This document shows, piece by piece, positions 40,977 to 49,291 of a stretch of DNA of 56,997 nucleotides. The DNA is from an uncultured Bacteroidales bacterium (GTDB lineage Bacteria > Bacteroidota > Bacteroidia > Bacteroidales > Bacteroidaceae). The number at the start of each line of letters is the position of its first letter. Positions within the stretch are counted from its first letter, which is position 1. The position numbers and the translations under genes were made by a program. The notes under the pieces are model-generated. The model did not search any database and was not told the DNA's origin. It worked only from the letters and a program-made list of their open reading frames with translations. Location: assembly GCA_902798685.1 (NCBI GenBank), contig CADBXO010000011.1, forward strand, positions 1 to 56,997, given 5' to 3'.

Positions 40977-42119
40977 TCAGAGGCGAGACTTGAAGTCGGC
41001 GTAGGAGAAGGATTTTATGAGGGTGTAGTTAGAGCCCTGCTTGAGGTAGATTGACGGCAAGGGCATACCGTTAAAGGTGTTGTTCTTGACCATGGAATAG
41101 ATGGCCATATCCTCGAATATGAGGGTCTGGCCTTCTTTTAACGGGGTATCAAACGAGTAGTCCCCTATTATATCGCCCGATAAGCAGGTCGGGCCGCCAA
41201 GACGGTAAGTGTATGCTTTCTCGCCGGGCTGGCCGCTGTCACGAAGTGGCGGACGGTACGGCATCTCAAGCACATCGGGCATATGGCATGCGGCCGATGT
41301 ATCCAGGATTGCTATGTCCATTGCACCCTCATGGTGCTGCACCTCAAGAACCTTGGTATGCAGATAACCGGCATTGAGGGCGATTGCCTCACCCGGCTCA
41401 AGATAGACCGTAAGGCCGTATCCTTTAGTCATACGCTCGATGCAACGCTCCAGACGCGGAATATCGTAATCAGAGCGGGTAATGTGATGACCGCCGCCAA
41501 AGTTCACCCACTTCATCTGCGGGAGCCACTCACGGAACTGCTTCTCAAAGGCGTTCAGGGTAGTCTCCAGGTCATCGGAGTTCTGCTCGCAAAGGGTATG
41601 GAAATGCAGTCCGTCCAGCAGACCTATGGTTTCGGCCGATGCCTTGCGGAACTCCTCCAGAGTAACCCCCAGCCTGCTGCCGGGAGCGCAGGGATCATAG
41701 ATTGCATGCTCTGCCGGCTGGGTAGAAATCTGCGGATTTATACGCAAGCCCACCTGCAGCCCGGCGTCCTTAGCGCGCTTGCCAAACAGCTCCAGCTGAC
41801 GGATGGAATTGAAAACTATATGGTCGCAGTTTTTCAGAATTTCAGAAAAATCCTCCTCGCGGAATGCGGGAGAGAAAACGTGGTTTTCACGGCCTGGCAT
41901 CTCCTCGTGGCACAAGCGGGCCTCAAAGAGGCCGCTTGCTGTTGCTCCACAGAGATATTTTGATATTAAAGGATAGACGGCATAGCAACTGAACGCCTTC
42001 TGAGCCAGCAGAATGCGGCAGCCGGTACGCTCCATCACCCCGTTCAGGATCTTGAGGTTGGCCTCAAGACGGTCACGGTCAATGACGTAGCACGGAGTAT
42101 TCAGCTGCTTTGAGTCCAT
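40977..42119 (-). CDS. nspC: Carboxynorspermidine decarboxylase
   Basis: 380 aa, PLP enzyme of the alanine-racemase fold. LAQKAFSCYAVYPLI holds the PLP Lys, WVNFGGGHHITRSDYD the glycine-rich phosphate loop, LEPGEAIALNAGYL the conserved arginine-site region and CLSGDIIGDYSF the CxxGD Cys. It decarboxylates carboxy(nor)spermidine to (nor)spermidine. Last gene of the polyamine operon, 9 bp after the dehydrogenase. Confidence 0.93.
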   Translation of the reverse strand: MDSKQLNTPCYVIDRDRLEANLKILNGVMERTGCRILLAQKAFSCYAVYPLISKYLCGATASGLFEARLCHEEMPGRENHVFSPAFREEDFSEILKNCDHIVFNSIRQLELFGKRAKDAGLQVGLRINPQISTQPAEHAIYDPCAPGSRLGVTLEEFRKASAETIGLLDGLHFHTLCEQNSDDLETTLNAFEKQFREWLPQMKWVNFGGGHHITRSDYDIPRLERCIERMTKGYGLTVYLEPGEAIALNAGYLHTKVLEVQHHEGAMDIAILDTSAACHMPDVLEMPYRPPLRDSGQPGEKAYTYRLGGPTCLSGDIIGDYSFDTPLKEGQTLIFEDMAIYSMVKNNTFNGMPLPSIYLKQGSNYTLIKSFSYADFKSRL

Positions 42120-42128
42120 CGCAAAAGA

Positions 42129-43394
42129 TTAGTCAACCATTACGGGGTTCTCATCCACAACCCAAGGCAGACCCCACTTGTTCAGGGCCTCCATGTAGGG
42201 ATCCGGATCAAACTCCTCAACGTTGAATACACCGGCACCCTTCCACTGGCCGGTCATAACCATCATTGTACCGATCATTGCGGGAACGCCGGTGGTGTAA
42301 GAGATAGCCTGTGAGCCAACCTCCTTGTAGCACTCCTGATGGTCGCATACGTTATAGATCTTGATGGCACGCTTCTTACCGTCCTTGATACCGGTATAGA
42401 TGCAGCCGATGTTTGTCTTACCTACTGTGCGCGGGCCCAGCGATGCGGGATCGGGCAGCAGAGCCTTGAGGAACTGGATGGGAACAATCTCCTTGCCCTC
42501 AAACATAACGGGATCGGTGCGCAGCATGCCTACGTTCTCAAGACACTTCATGTGGGTCAGGTAACTCTGGCCGAATGTCATGAAGAAACGGATGCGCTTT
42601 ACGCCCGGAATGTTCTTGGCGAGAGACTCAATCTCCTCATGATGAAGCAGATACATATCCTTCATGCCCACCTGCTCAAAGTTGTACTCGCGCTTTATCT
42701 CCATGGGCTTGGTCTCAACCCAGTGGCCGTTCTCCCAATATGAACCGTTGGCCGATACCTCACGCAGGTTAATCTCGGGGTTGAAGTTGGTTGCAAAGGG
42801 ATAACCGTGGTCGCCGCCGTTGCAGTCCAGGATATCGATAGTGTCTATCTGATCAAAATAGTGCTTGAGAGCATATGCTGAGAATACGCTGGTTACGCCC
42901 GGATCAAAACCGGTGCCCAGGATTGCGGTGATACCAGCATCCTTGAATTTCTTCTGATATGCCCACTGCCATGAGTAGTCAAAGTATGCGGTAAAGCCCA
43001 GCTCCTTGCAGCGCTTCTCATAGATGGCGCGCCACTTGGGATCCTCGGTATCCTCGGGCTCGTAGTTGGCAGAGTCAACGTAATGTACGCCGCATGCAAG
43101 GCAGGCGTCCATGATGGTCAGATCCTGATACGGCAGAGCCAGGTTGAGCACTACATCGGGCTTGACGCTCTTGATGAGAGCAATCAGTTCATCCACGCTG
43201 TCAGCGTTAACCTTAGCGGTCGTAATCTTGGAACGGCTCTTACCCTCGGCCTCAATCTTCTTCTTAAGGTCGTCACACTTGCTAACCGTACGGCTTGCAA
43301 TGCAAATCTCGTCAAAAACTGCGTCGTTCTGGGCGCACTTCTGAATCGCAACCTGGGCTACGCCACCGCAGCCAATAACCAATACCTTTCCCAT
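42129..43394 (-). CDS. Carboxynorspermidine dehydrogenase (Lys1-type)
   Basis: 421 aa. N-terminal Rossmann GKVLVIGCGGVAQVAIQKCA; NLALPYQDLTIMDACLACGVHYVDSANYEPED is typical of saccharopine-dehydrogenase-like enzymes; EFDPDPYMEALNKWGLPW closes the protein. It condenses aspartate semialdehyde with putrescine (or agmatine in variant routes) and reduces the imine with NADPH to the carboxy-polyamine. Directly upstream of nspC and 1 bp after the ureohydrolase. Confidence 0.93.
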   Translation of the reverse strand: MGKVLVIGCGGVAQVAIQKCAQNDAVFDEICIASRTVSKCDDLKKKIEAEGKSRSKITTAKVNADSVDELIALIKSVKPDVVLNLALPYQDLTIMDACLACGVHYVDSANYEPEDTEDPKWRAIYEKRCKELGFTAYFDYSWQWAYQKKFKDAGITAILGTGFDPGVTSVFSAYALKHYFDQIDTIDILDCNGGDHGYPFATNFNPEINLREVSANGSYWENGHWVETKPMEIKREYNFEQVGMKDMYLLHHEEIESLAKNIPGVKRIRFFMTFGQSYLTHMKCLENVGMLRTDPVMFEGKEIVPIQFLKALLPDPASLGPRTVGKTNIGCIYTGIKDGKKRAIKIYNVCDHQECYKEVGSQAISYTTGVPAMIGTMMVMTGQWKGAGVFNVEEFDPDPYMEALNKWGLPWVVDENPVMVD

Positions 43395-43395
43395 T

Positions 43396-44250
43396 TTATT
43401 TAATGCTTAATAATAATTCTCTGATAATCTTGCAGGCCGCAGCGGTAGAGGCTCCGGTCTGGTCATAAGGCGGGCAGAGTTCATTGACATCAAGGCCCAC
43501 AATGTTGCAGCCGTAGCAGACGGTCTTGAGTGCCTCAAACAGCTGCATGAAAGTAACACCGCCGTACTCAGGAGTACCTGTACCGGGGAATACTGACGGA
43601 TCCATCACATCCAGATCAATGGTAAAGTAGACCGGTGTAGAACCCAATCCCTTAACAACCTCTGCAAGTCCGTCAAAACTGAACGGATGCAGGTCAGTAT
43701 GACCCTCACGGGCCCACTGCCACTCGGCACGTTCGCCTGAGCGGATTCCGAACTGGTGGATTCGGCCGTCACCAATCAGATCATGGCAGCGACGCAGAAC
43801 GCATGCATGTGAGAGTTTCACATCCAGGTAGTCGTCACGCAGGTCTGTGTGGGCGTCAAAATGTATGATATGTACATCAGGATACTTCTTGAAAACCTCG
43901 CGGAAGGCACCAAGGGTTACCAGATGCTCACCTCCTATCATGAAGGGAATCTTGCCGTCGGCAAGAATGGTAGCGGTACGCTCCGAAATCTGGTCAAGCG
44001 CCTTCTCGGCACTGCCTATGCAGAGTTCAATGTCACCGCTGTCAAATACGCTGATGTCCTCCAGGTCACGGTCCTGCCAGGGGCTGTAGGTCTCCAGACC
44101 GAAAGACTCGCTGCGAATGGCATGAGGAGCGAATCTTGTGCCCGGACGGAATGACGTGGTGGAGTCAAACGGTGCCCCGAACAATACTATGCGGGCATCC
44201 TTGTAATCGGCATCACAACCTATGAATGTCTCTACGTTTCTGTTCAGCAT
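43396..44250 (-). CDS. speB: Agmatinase-like ureohydrolase
   Basis: 284 aa from MLNRNVETFIGCDADY; longer readings overlap speE. Manganese ligands: GGEHLVT (His), HIIHFDAHTDLRDD (DAHxD) and TIDLDVMDPS (DxD). It hydrolyses agmatine to putrescine and urea, or aminopropylagmatine to spermidine in the alternative order. The start shares one base with the SpeE stop (TGATG), indicating translational coupling. Confidence 0.9.
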   Translation of the reverse strand: MLNRNVETFIGCDADYKDARIVLFGAPFDSTTSFRPGTRFAPHAIRSESFGLETYSPWQDRDLEDISVFDSGDIELCIGSAEKALDQISERTATILADGKIPFMIGGEHLVTLGAFREVFKKYPDVHIIHFDAHTDLRDDYLDVKLSHACVLRRCHDLIGDGRIHQFGIRSGERAEWQWAREGHTDLHPFSFDGLAEVVKGLGSTPVYFTIDLDVMDPSVFPGTGTPEYGGVTFMQLFEALKTVCYGCNIVGLDVNELCPPYDQTGASTAAACKIIRELLLSIK

Positions 44251-45113
44251 CAGTCCTTTATCTTTTCCACATCGGCAAGCATGCGCTCCACGTATGCGGG
44301 CAAAGCAAAGCAGCCTTTGTGAAGGTTTGTAGTGTAATAGTTGGTCTTGATTCCCAGCTGGTTCCATGCATCGGCATCCAGGTCAAGCACCGGACGGTAC
44401 TTCTTTGATGCAAAACCAAAGAGCCAGTAACCTGAAGGGTATGTAGGAATATGGGCCTGATATACGCGGCTTATGGGGAATCGGTTCACAATACGCATGT
44501 GAGCCTTCTGGGTCTCCAGGCGGTCCTCCTCATAGAAGGGGCTCTGGTGCTGGTTCACCATGATGCCATCGGCCTTGAGTGCCTTATAGCAGCTGCCGTA
44601 GAACTCACGGGTGAGCAGACTCTCACCAGGACCGTAGAATCCGGCCGAGTCAACCACAATCACGTCATACTCATTCTCGATATGGCGGATGTAGCGCAGG
44701 GCATTCTCAGTATAGATGGTAACGCGGGGATCGTCAAGTGACTCTGCCATCTCGGGGAAATACTCACGGCAGGCCTGAACAACGCCCTCGTTTATCTCAA
44801 TCAGGTCAATCTGTTGGATGGACTTGTACTTGAGCAGCTCACGGACCACGCCTCCGTCACCTGATCCGAACACCAGAATCTTCTGGGCTGCGGGATGGAC
44901 GGCCATGGGCACGTGTGAAAGCATCTCATCATAGATGAATTCGTCTCTCTGGGTGAAGATTATATAACCGTCAACAGCCAGGAAACGACCGAACTCGGGT
45001 GACTCAAAGATATCTACCCTACCCAAATCATTCTCAGCGGTGTAGAGGTGCTTGTCGACCTTTACTGAGAACTTTACATTAGGAGTATGTAACTCGGTAA
45101 ACCAGAATTCCAT
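44250..45113 (-). CDS. speE: SpeE-like spermidine synthase homolog with altered active site
   Basis: 287 aa. Family features: GRFLAVDGYIIFTQRDEFIYDEM, FGSGDGGVVRELLK (SAM-type loop), LIEINEGVV, IPTYPSGYW. But the catalytic loop, DST(D/E)P in normal spermidine synthases, reads DSAGFYGPGESLL at residues 155-167, so the second Asp is Gly. The substrate or activity may differ. No SpeD (decarboxylated-SAM source) is in the window. Coupled to the ureohydrolase by TGATG and 13 bp downstream of arginine decarboxylase. Confidence 0.85.
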   Translation of the reverse strand: MEFWFTELHTPNVKFSVKVDKHLYTAENDLGRVDIFESPEFGRFLAVDGYIIFTQRDEFIYDEMLSHVPMAVHPAAQKILVFGSGDGGVVRELLKYKSIQQIDLIEINEGVVQACREYFPEMAESLDDPRVTIYTENALRYIRHIENEYDVIVVDSAGFYGPGESLLTREFYGSCYKALKADGIMVNQHQSPFYEEDRLETQKAHMRIVNRFPISRVYQAHIPTYPSGYWLFGFASKKYRPVLDLDADAWNQLGIKTNYYTTNLHKGCFALPAYVERMLADVEKIKD

Positions 45114-45126
45114 TTGGCAAACAATA

Positions 45127-46584
45127 TCAATATGTTGTACTTTCCTTAATCACATTCAGACGCTCTACCCTCTCATCCTCGGGACCGGTCAGCTGACAGC
45201 CCTTCTCCTTGGCGTAGAGTATGTAGTCGATGATTTCCTGCGTGATGCGCTCACCCGGGGCCAGGATAGGAATTCCGGGAGGATAGCACATTACGAATTC
45301 CGTACATATACGTCCGTTGGTCTCACGGATGGGAATCATCTCCTCCTTGGGAGCATAGAAAGCCTCCTGCGGAGTCATAACCACTGACGGGTTGATATAC
45401 TCATGGTCGAACAGACCGGAACGGTCGCGGCTGTAACGGCGCTTAACGTCAACCAGGGCGCTCACCAGACGCTCGACCTCACGCATACGGTCACCTATGG
45501 ATATGTATGCCAGTACGTTACCCATGTCACCAAGTTCCAGCTGGATGTCATACTCGTCACGCAGCAGGTCATAAACCTCAATGCCGGCAAGGCCGATATC
45601 CAGTGTGTAGACGGTCAGTTTGGTGGGATCAAAATCATATACGCTGTCACCGTTTATCAGCTCTTTGCCGTAAGCGTAGTAGCCGCCAATCTTGTTGATC
45701 TCGGTGCGTGCGTAATTTGCAATACGCATCACCTCGGCGAACAGCTCCTTGCCACGCAGGGCAAGGTTACGGCGTGAAATATCCAGACTTGAAATCAGCA
45801 GGTACGATGCGCTTGTGGTCTGAGTGAGGTTGATCACCTGACGTACATAACCGGCGCTGACATCGGGACCTGTAAGCAGGAATGAACTCTGAGTAAGGCT
45901 GCCGCCGGACTTATGCATTGAGACCGATGCCATATCGGCCCCCGCAGCCATAGCGGTTATAGGCATGTCCTCGCCAAAGTAGAAGTGTGTTCCGTGAGCC
46001 TCGTCCACCAGCACCATCATTCCGTGCTCGTGAGCCAGCTCCACAATCTTCTTCAGGTTGGAGCAGATTCCGTAGTATGTAGGGTTGTTCACCAGGATGG
46101 CCTTTGCCTCGGGGTTCTCCTCGATGGCGCGCTCCACCTGTGATATCTTCATGCCAAGGGCTATACCCAGACGGCTGTCTGTATCGGGATTTACATAAAT
46201 GGGAGTTGCGCCGTTCACAACCAGGGCGTTGATGACGCTACGGTGCACGTTACGCGGCAGGATGATCTTCTCACCGCTCTTGCATGCGGTAAGCACCATA
46301 GTCTGTACGGCCGATGTCGTACCACCCACCATCAGGAATGCGTGTGCGGCGCCGAATGCCTCGGCGGCCAGTTCTTCGGCCTCTTTGATTACTGAAATGG
46401 GGTGACAGAGATTGTCCAGGGGTTTCATTGAGTTGACATCCAACTCAACGCACTGCTTTCCCAGCAGAGCAACGAGCTCGGGGTTGCCCCTGCCTCTTTT
46501 GTGACCAGGTACATCGAAGGGTACCACTCTGTTCCTGCGGAACTCCTGCAGAGCTTCATAAACGGGAGCTTTTCGCTGATCCAT
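45127..46584 (-). CDS. speA: Arginine decarboxylase (AAT-fold)
   Basis: 485 aa Orn/Lys/Arg decarboxylase of fold type I. PFDVPGHKRGRG near the N-terminus, LVDEAHGTHFYF (PLP Asp), ASVSMHKSGGSLTQSS (Schiff-base Lys) and the C-terminal CYPPGIPILAPGERI. It makes agmatine from arginine and opens the polyamine operon. The leader of about 320 nt upstream has an intrinsic terminator (46650-46690), so expression is probably attenuated. Confidence 0.9.
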   Translation of the reverse strand: MDQRKAPVYEALQEFRRNRVVPFDVPGHKRGRGNPELVALLGKQCVELDVNSMKPLDNLCHPISVIKEAEELAAEAFGAAHAFLMVGGTTSAVQTMVLTACKSGEKIILPRNVHRSVINALVVNGATPIYVNPDTDSRLGIALGMKISQVERAIEENPEAKAILVNNPTYYGICSNLKKIVELAHEHGMMVLVDEAHGTHFYFGEDMPITAMAAGADMASVSMHKSGGSLTQSSFLLTGPDVSAGYVRQVINLTQTTSASYLLISSLDISRRNLALRGKELFAEVMRIANYARTEINKIGGYYAYGKELINGDSVYDFDPTKLTVYTLDIGLAGIEVYDLLRDEYDIQLELGDMGNVLAYISIGDRMREVERLVSALVDVKRRYSRDRSGLFDHEYINPSVVMTPQEAFYAPKEEMIPIRETNGRICTEFVMCYPPGIPILAPGERITQEIIDYILYAKEKGCQLTGPEDERVERLNVIKESTTY

Positions 46585-46902
46585 CTACTTCAAAAACGTT
46601 TAAAAGTTCAACCATCCAGCCTTTTTTCCGGCCCTCAGCGTGAGGGGACAAAAAAAAGACATAAACAATAAAACCTCTCTTGTTTACGTCTTCGGTACTT
46701 TAGGCAGTAATGCCTTTTGTACTTTCAAATCAGAGTCTATATAGTAAACAAATACTTTTACTACTCTTCTTATTGACCGTTTTCCAAGTCGGGCGGTTAT
46801 AAAGTAACCAACTTTAAAAAAGGGGTACGTTGCCGTACACAATGTGCGTTATGCGCACAACTCAATAATAGGAAAACTCTGATTCAATCCATTCTGCTTT
46901 CC
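46585..46902 (-). promoter_or_regulatory. Structured 5' leader of the polyamine operon (candidate attenuator/riboswitch)
   Basis: From the predicted start (about 46902) to the speA ATG (46584) the transcript can form: TGTGCG/CGCACA hairpin (46859-46843), GTACG-GCAA-CGTAC GNRA-type hairpin (46838-46825), AAGT-GGTTA/TAACC-ACTT nested hairpin (about 46815-46787), GTAC-GGCA-TGCC-GTAC nested hairpin (46722-46695), the terminator (46690-46650) and CCCTCA/TGAGGG just after it. TTGTTTAC (46751-46744) is perfectly complementary to GTAAACAA (46687-46680) in the terminator 5' arm, giving an antiterminator; GTAAA (46761-46757) can in turn pair with TTTAC (46748-46744). Confidence 0.6.
46650..46690 (-). 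terminator. Intrinsic terminator inside the polyamine leader
   Basis: GACGTAAACAA (46690-46680) pairs with TTGTTTATGTC (46668-46658), 11 bp with one G-U, 11-nt loop, followed by eight U (46657-46650). It sits 66 nt before the speA start codon. Confidence 0.8.
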
Positions 46903-46908
46903 TGACCG

Positions 46909-46916
46909 CAAAGTTA
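46909..46916 (-). promoter_or_regulatory. -7 box for the polyamine operon
   Basis: TAACTTTG on the minus strand, fits TAnnTTTG. Confidence 0.6.
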
Positions 46917-46959
46917 CTGCTTTTTTATTACCCCCCAACCTTTTTTATTAAAAATGCAT

Positions 46960-46967
46960 TATCTTTG
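46960..46967 (+). promoter_or_regulatory. -7 box for tRNA-Pro
   Basis: TATCTTTG followed by CACCGCTTT, 27 bp before the tRNA, same context as tRNA-His. Confidence 0.65.
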
Positions 46968-46993
46968 CACCGCTTTTTCGGAAGAGAAGCTTT

Positions 46994-47068
46994 CGGGATG
47001 TAGTTCAGTCCGGTTAGAATGCCTGGTTTGGGACCAGGTGGTCGAAGGTTCGAATCCTTTCATCCCGA
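46994..47068 (+). tRNA. tRNA-Pro (TGG)
   Basis: Acceptor CGGGATG/CATCCCG, anticodon arm CCTGG-TTTGGGA-CCAGG with anticodon TGG, T-arm AAGGTTCGAATCCTT. CCA is not encoded (ACA follows). Confidence 0.97.
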
Positions 47069-47074
47069 CAAAAA

Positions 47075-47101
47075 AAGGAGGCCGTCAAGCCTCCTTTTTT
47101 T
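47075..47101. terminator. Bidirectional terminator between tRNA-Pro and spt
   Basis: AAGGAGGC (47075-47082) pairs with GCCTCCTT (47089-47096), with A/T runs on both sides. Confidence 0.85.
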
Positions 47102-47120
47102 ATCGGGTGAAAGGATATTC

Positions 47121-48308
47121 CTATTTCAGAATCTCGTATGCTTTGAAGCACTTGACCAGCTTTTCCGTAGCTATGTCGATCTGCTCTTTGGTGTGGGTCG
47201 CCATGAGCGAGAAGCGGATCAGGGTATCCTCGGGGGCGCATGCCGGCGGAATAACCGGATTCACGAACACACCCTCCTCAAACAGCATTTTGGTAATAAA
47301 GAATGTCTTGTAGAAATCCCTGATATACAGAGGTATGATTGGGGTCGATGTCTTGCCGATCTCAAATCCCAGCTGACGGAAGTTGTTGAGGGCGTAGTTG
47401 GTAAGATCCCACAGATGCGCAATGCGCTCGGGCTCGTTCTTCATTATCTGCAGTGCGGCACGTGCGGCGGCGGTTGCTGCCGGAGTGTTGCTGGCGCTGA
47501 AAATGTATGAGCGTGAATGGTGACGCACCCAGTTGATTATGGAGGCATCGGCCGCAATGAAACCGCCTATGGCAGCAAGCGACTTACTGAACGTACCCAT
47601 TATGATATCAACCTGGTCGGTAAGACCAAAGTGGTTGCAGACGCCGCGTCCGTGGTCACCCATAACGCCCAGTCCGTGAGCCTCGTCCACCATGATGGCG
47701 CAGTTGTACTTGTCCTTCAGGGCAACGATTCCGGGCAGATCGGCCAGATCACCCTCCATGCTGAACACGCCGTCCACCACTACCAGTTTGAGTGAATCGG
47801 GCTCGCAGCGCTGCAGGGTCTTCTCAAGCGACGCCATGTCGTTATGCTTGAACTTGAGCGGCTTGGCGAATGATAGGCGTCGGCCGTCCACGATTGATGC
47901 ATGGTCCAGATCGTCACATACCACATAATCATCACGACCCATCAGACAGGATATGGTACCCAGATTGGTCTGGAATCCGGTTGAAAAGATCATTGCGTCC
48001 TCCTTGCCCACGAACTCGGCAAGTTCGGCTTCAAAATCCTTGTGCAGGTCAAGCGTACCGTTCAGGTAACGTGAACCGGCGCAACCTGTACCGTATTTCT
48101 TTGCAGCCTCGACTGCAGCCTCAATTACTTTTGGATGATTGGTCAGTCCCAGATAAGAGTTGGAACCGAACATAAGGACCTTGCGTCCCTCCATGATAAC
48201 CTCCGTATCCTGCTGGCTTGAAATGCATCTGTGATACGGATATATACCCTGTGCCTTACCCTCCTGCGGGAGAGTATACTGTGCACATCTTTCGCTAAGT
48301 TTGCTCAT
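47121..48308 (-). CDS. spt: Serine palmitoyltransferase (alpha-oxoamine synthase)
   Basis: 395 aa PLP enzyme. MFGSNSYLGLTNHPKVIEAA and GTGCAGSRYLNGTLDLH, the CDDLDHASIVDG segment, IMVDEAHGLGVMG (PLP Asp/His) and GTFSKSLAAIGGF (Schiff-base Lys). Members split into KBL, BioF and SPT; in Bacteroidales this standalone form makes 3-ketosphinganine for sphingolipids, which I favour. The start follows a TAATTTTG box by 7 nt. Divergent from a lipid kinase. Confidence 0.85.
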   Translation of the reverse strand: MSKLSERCAQYTLPQEGKAQGIYPYHRCISSQQDTEVIMEGRKVLMFGSNSYLGLTNHPKVIEAAVEAAKKYGTGCAGSRYLNGTLDLHKDFEAELAEFVGKEDAMIFSTGFQTNLGTISCLMGRDDYVVCDDLDHASIVDGRRLSFAKPLKFKHNDMASLEKTLQRCEPDSLKLVVVDGVFSMEGDLADLPGIVALKDKYNCAIMVDEAHGLGVMGDHGRGVCNHFGLTDQVDIIMGTFSKSLAAIGGFIAADASIINWVRHHSRSYIFSASNTPAATAAARAALQIMKNEPERIAHLWDLTNYALNNFRQLGFEIGKTSTPIIPLYIRDFYKTFFITKMLFEEGVFVNPVIPPACAPEDTLIRFSLMATHTKEQIDIATEKLVKCFKAYEILK

Positions 48309-48315
48309 AACGGCG

Positions 48316-48323
48316 CAAAATTA
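48316..48323 (-). promoter_or_regulatory. -7 box for spt, near leaderless
   Basis: TAATTTTG on the minus strand; 7 nt to the ATG, as for umuD. Confidence 0.55.
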
Positions 48324-48391
48324 GTCATTTTGCCGATTGCTGCAATCTTTTTCGCTATCTTCGCACCGCTATTTATAATTATGCTGAATTC

Positions 48392-49291
48392 ATGAATCCC
48401 AAGCGGAAAATAGTATTCGTTTACAACCCTACGTCGGGAACGATCAGGCTCATACCTGTCATTCCCATAATAGAGCGTTTTGTAAACCGCGACCTCTATG
48501 ATTTCAGCATAGTCTCCACGCAGTACCGCGGGCACGCCACAGAACTTGCCCGCCAGTACGCCGCCCGGAACTACGATGCAGTAATAGCCGTTGGAGGCGA
48601 CGGAACCGTCAACGAAATTGGCCGCGGACTGATAGGAACAAACACCGCGCTGGGCATAATACCCTGCGGATCAGGCAACGGCCTTGCACGCCATCTGGGA
48701 ATTCCCATGGACCCCTTCAAGGCAGTAAAATGGCTTGACAAATCAATCTTCTCTGAAATCGATTACGGAATGATTGAGGACCACCCTTTCTTCTGTACCT
48801 GCGGAGTAGGGTTCGATGCCAAAGTAACCGACACATTCTCAAAAGCCGGAACCCGCGGAGTACTCACCTACATGGAAAGCATACTCAGGGAGATTGCCAC
48901 CTACAAGGACAAGACCTACAAGCTCTCATTTGACAACTCGAGCGAGACATTTGACTGTTTCATAGTAACCTGCGCCAATGCCGACCAATGGGGCAACAAT
49001 GCCTTCATAGCACCCACAGCATCCATGCAGGACGGTCTGATGGACGTAGTCGTGATACACCCGTTCACACCTCTGGACGCTCCGCTCATGGCCTTCCAAC
49101 TGTTCAACAAGATGATTGACCGCAACCCCAAAGTAACAGTCCGCAAATGCTCACAAATGACCATAACGCGTGACTCGGAAGGCCCGGCCCACTACGACGG
49201 CGAGCCCGCAACCCTGGGCAAGGAAATCCATGTAAGAATGATCAAGGGAGGTCTTAAGGTACTCATCCCCGACAAGCGTCGGATGATTTAG
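48392..49291 (+). CDS. Diacylglycerol kinase-like lipid kinase
   Basis: 299 aa of the DagK/YegS/sphingosine kinase family: VFVYNPTSGTIR, AVGGDGTVNEIGRGL (GGDGT nucleotide loop), IPCGSGNGLARHLGIP, and C-terminal HYDGEPATLGKEI. It phosphorylates lipids with ATP at the membrane. Divergent from spt, so a sphingoid base or ceramide is a reasonable candidate substrate beside diacylglycerol. The upstream ATG at 48382 is out of frame. Its 3' end overlaps trmN6 by 4 bp. Confidence 0.87.
   Translation: MNPKRKIVFVYNPTSGTIRLIPVIPIIERFVNRDLYDFSIVSTQYRGHATELARQYAARNYDAVIAVGGDGTVNEIGRGLIGTNTALGIIPCGSGNGLARHLGIPMDPFKAVKWLDKSIFSEIDYGMIEDHPFFCTCGVGFDAKVTDTFSKAGTRGVLTYMESILREIATYKDKTYKLSFDNSSETFDCFIVTCANADQWGNNAFIAPTASMQDGLMDVVVIHPFTPLDAPLMAFQLFNKMIDRNPKVTVRKCSQMTITRDSEGPAHYDGEPATLGKEIHVRMIKGGLKVLIPDKRRMI

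Noticed and set aside
46621-46657. GGGGAC-type repeat in the polyamine leader
   Set aside because: The GGGGACA here belongs to the CCCTCA/TGAGGG hairpin and terminator U-tract, not to a palindrome like those at 32159 and 37758.
46600-46665. A short ATG frame (about 20 codons) starting inside the leader terminator of the polyamine operon
   Set aside because: It starts within the U-tract side of the hairpin, has no runs of regulatory codons and no initiation signal, so a leader peptide is not supported.
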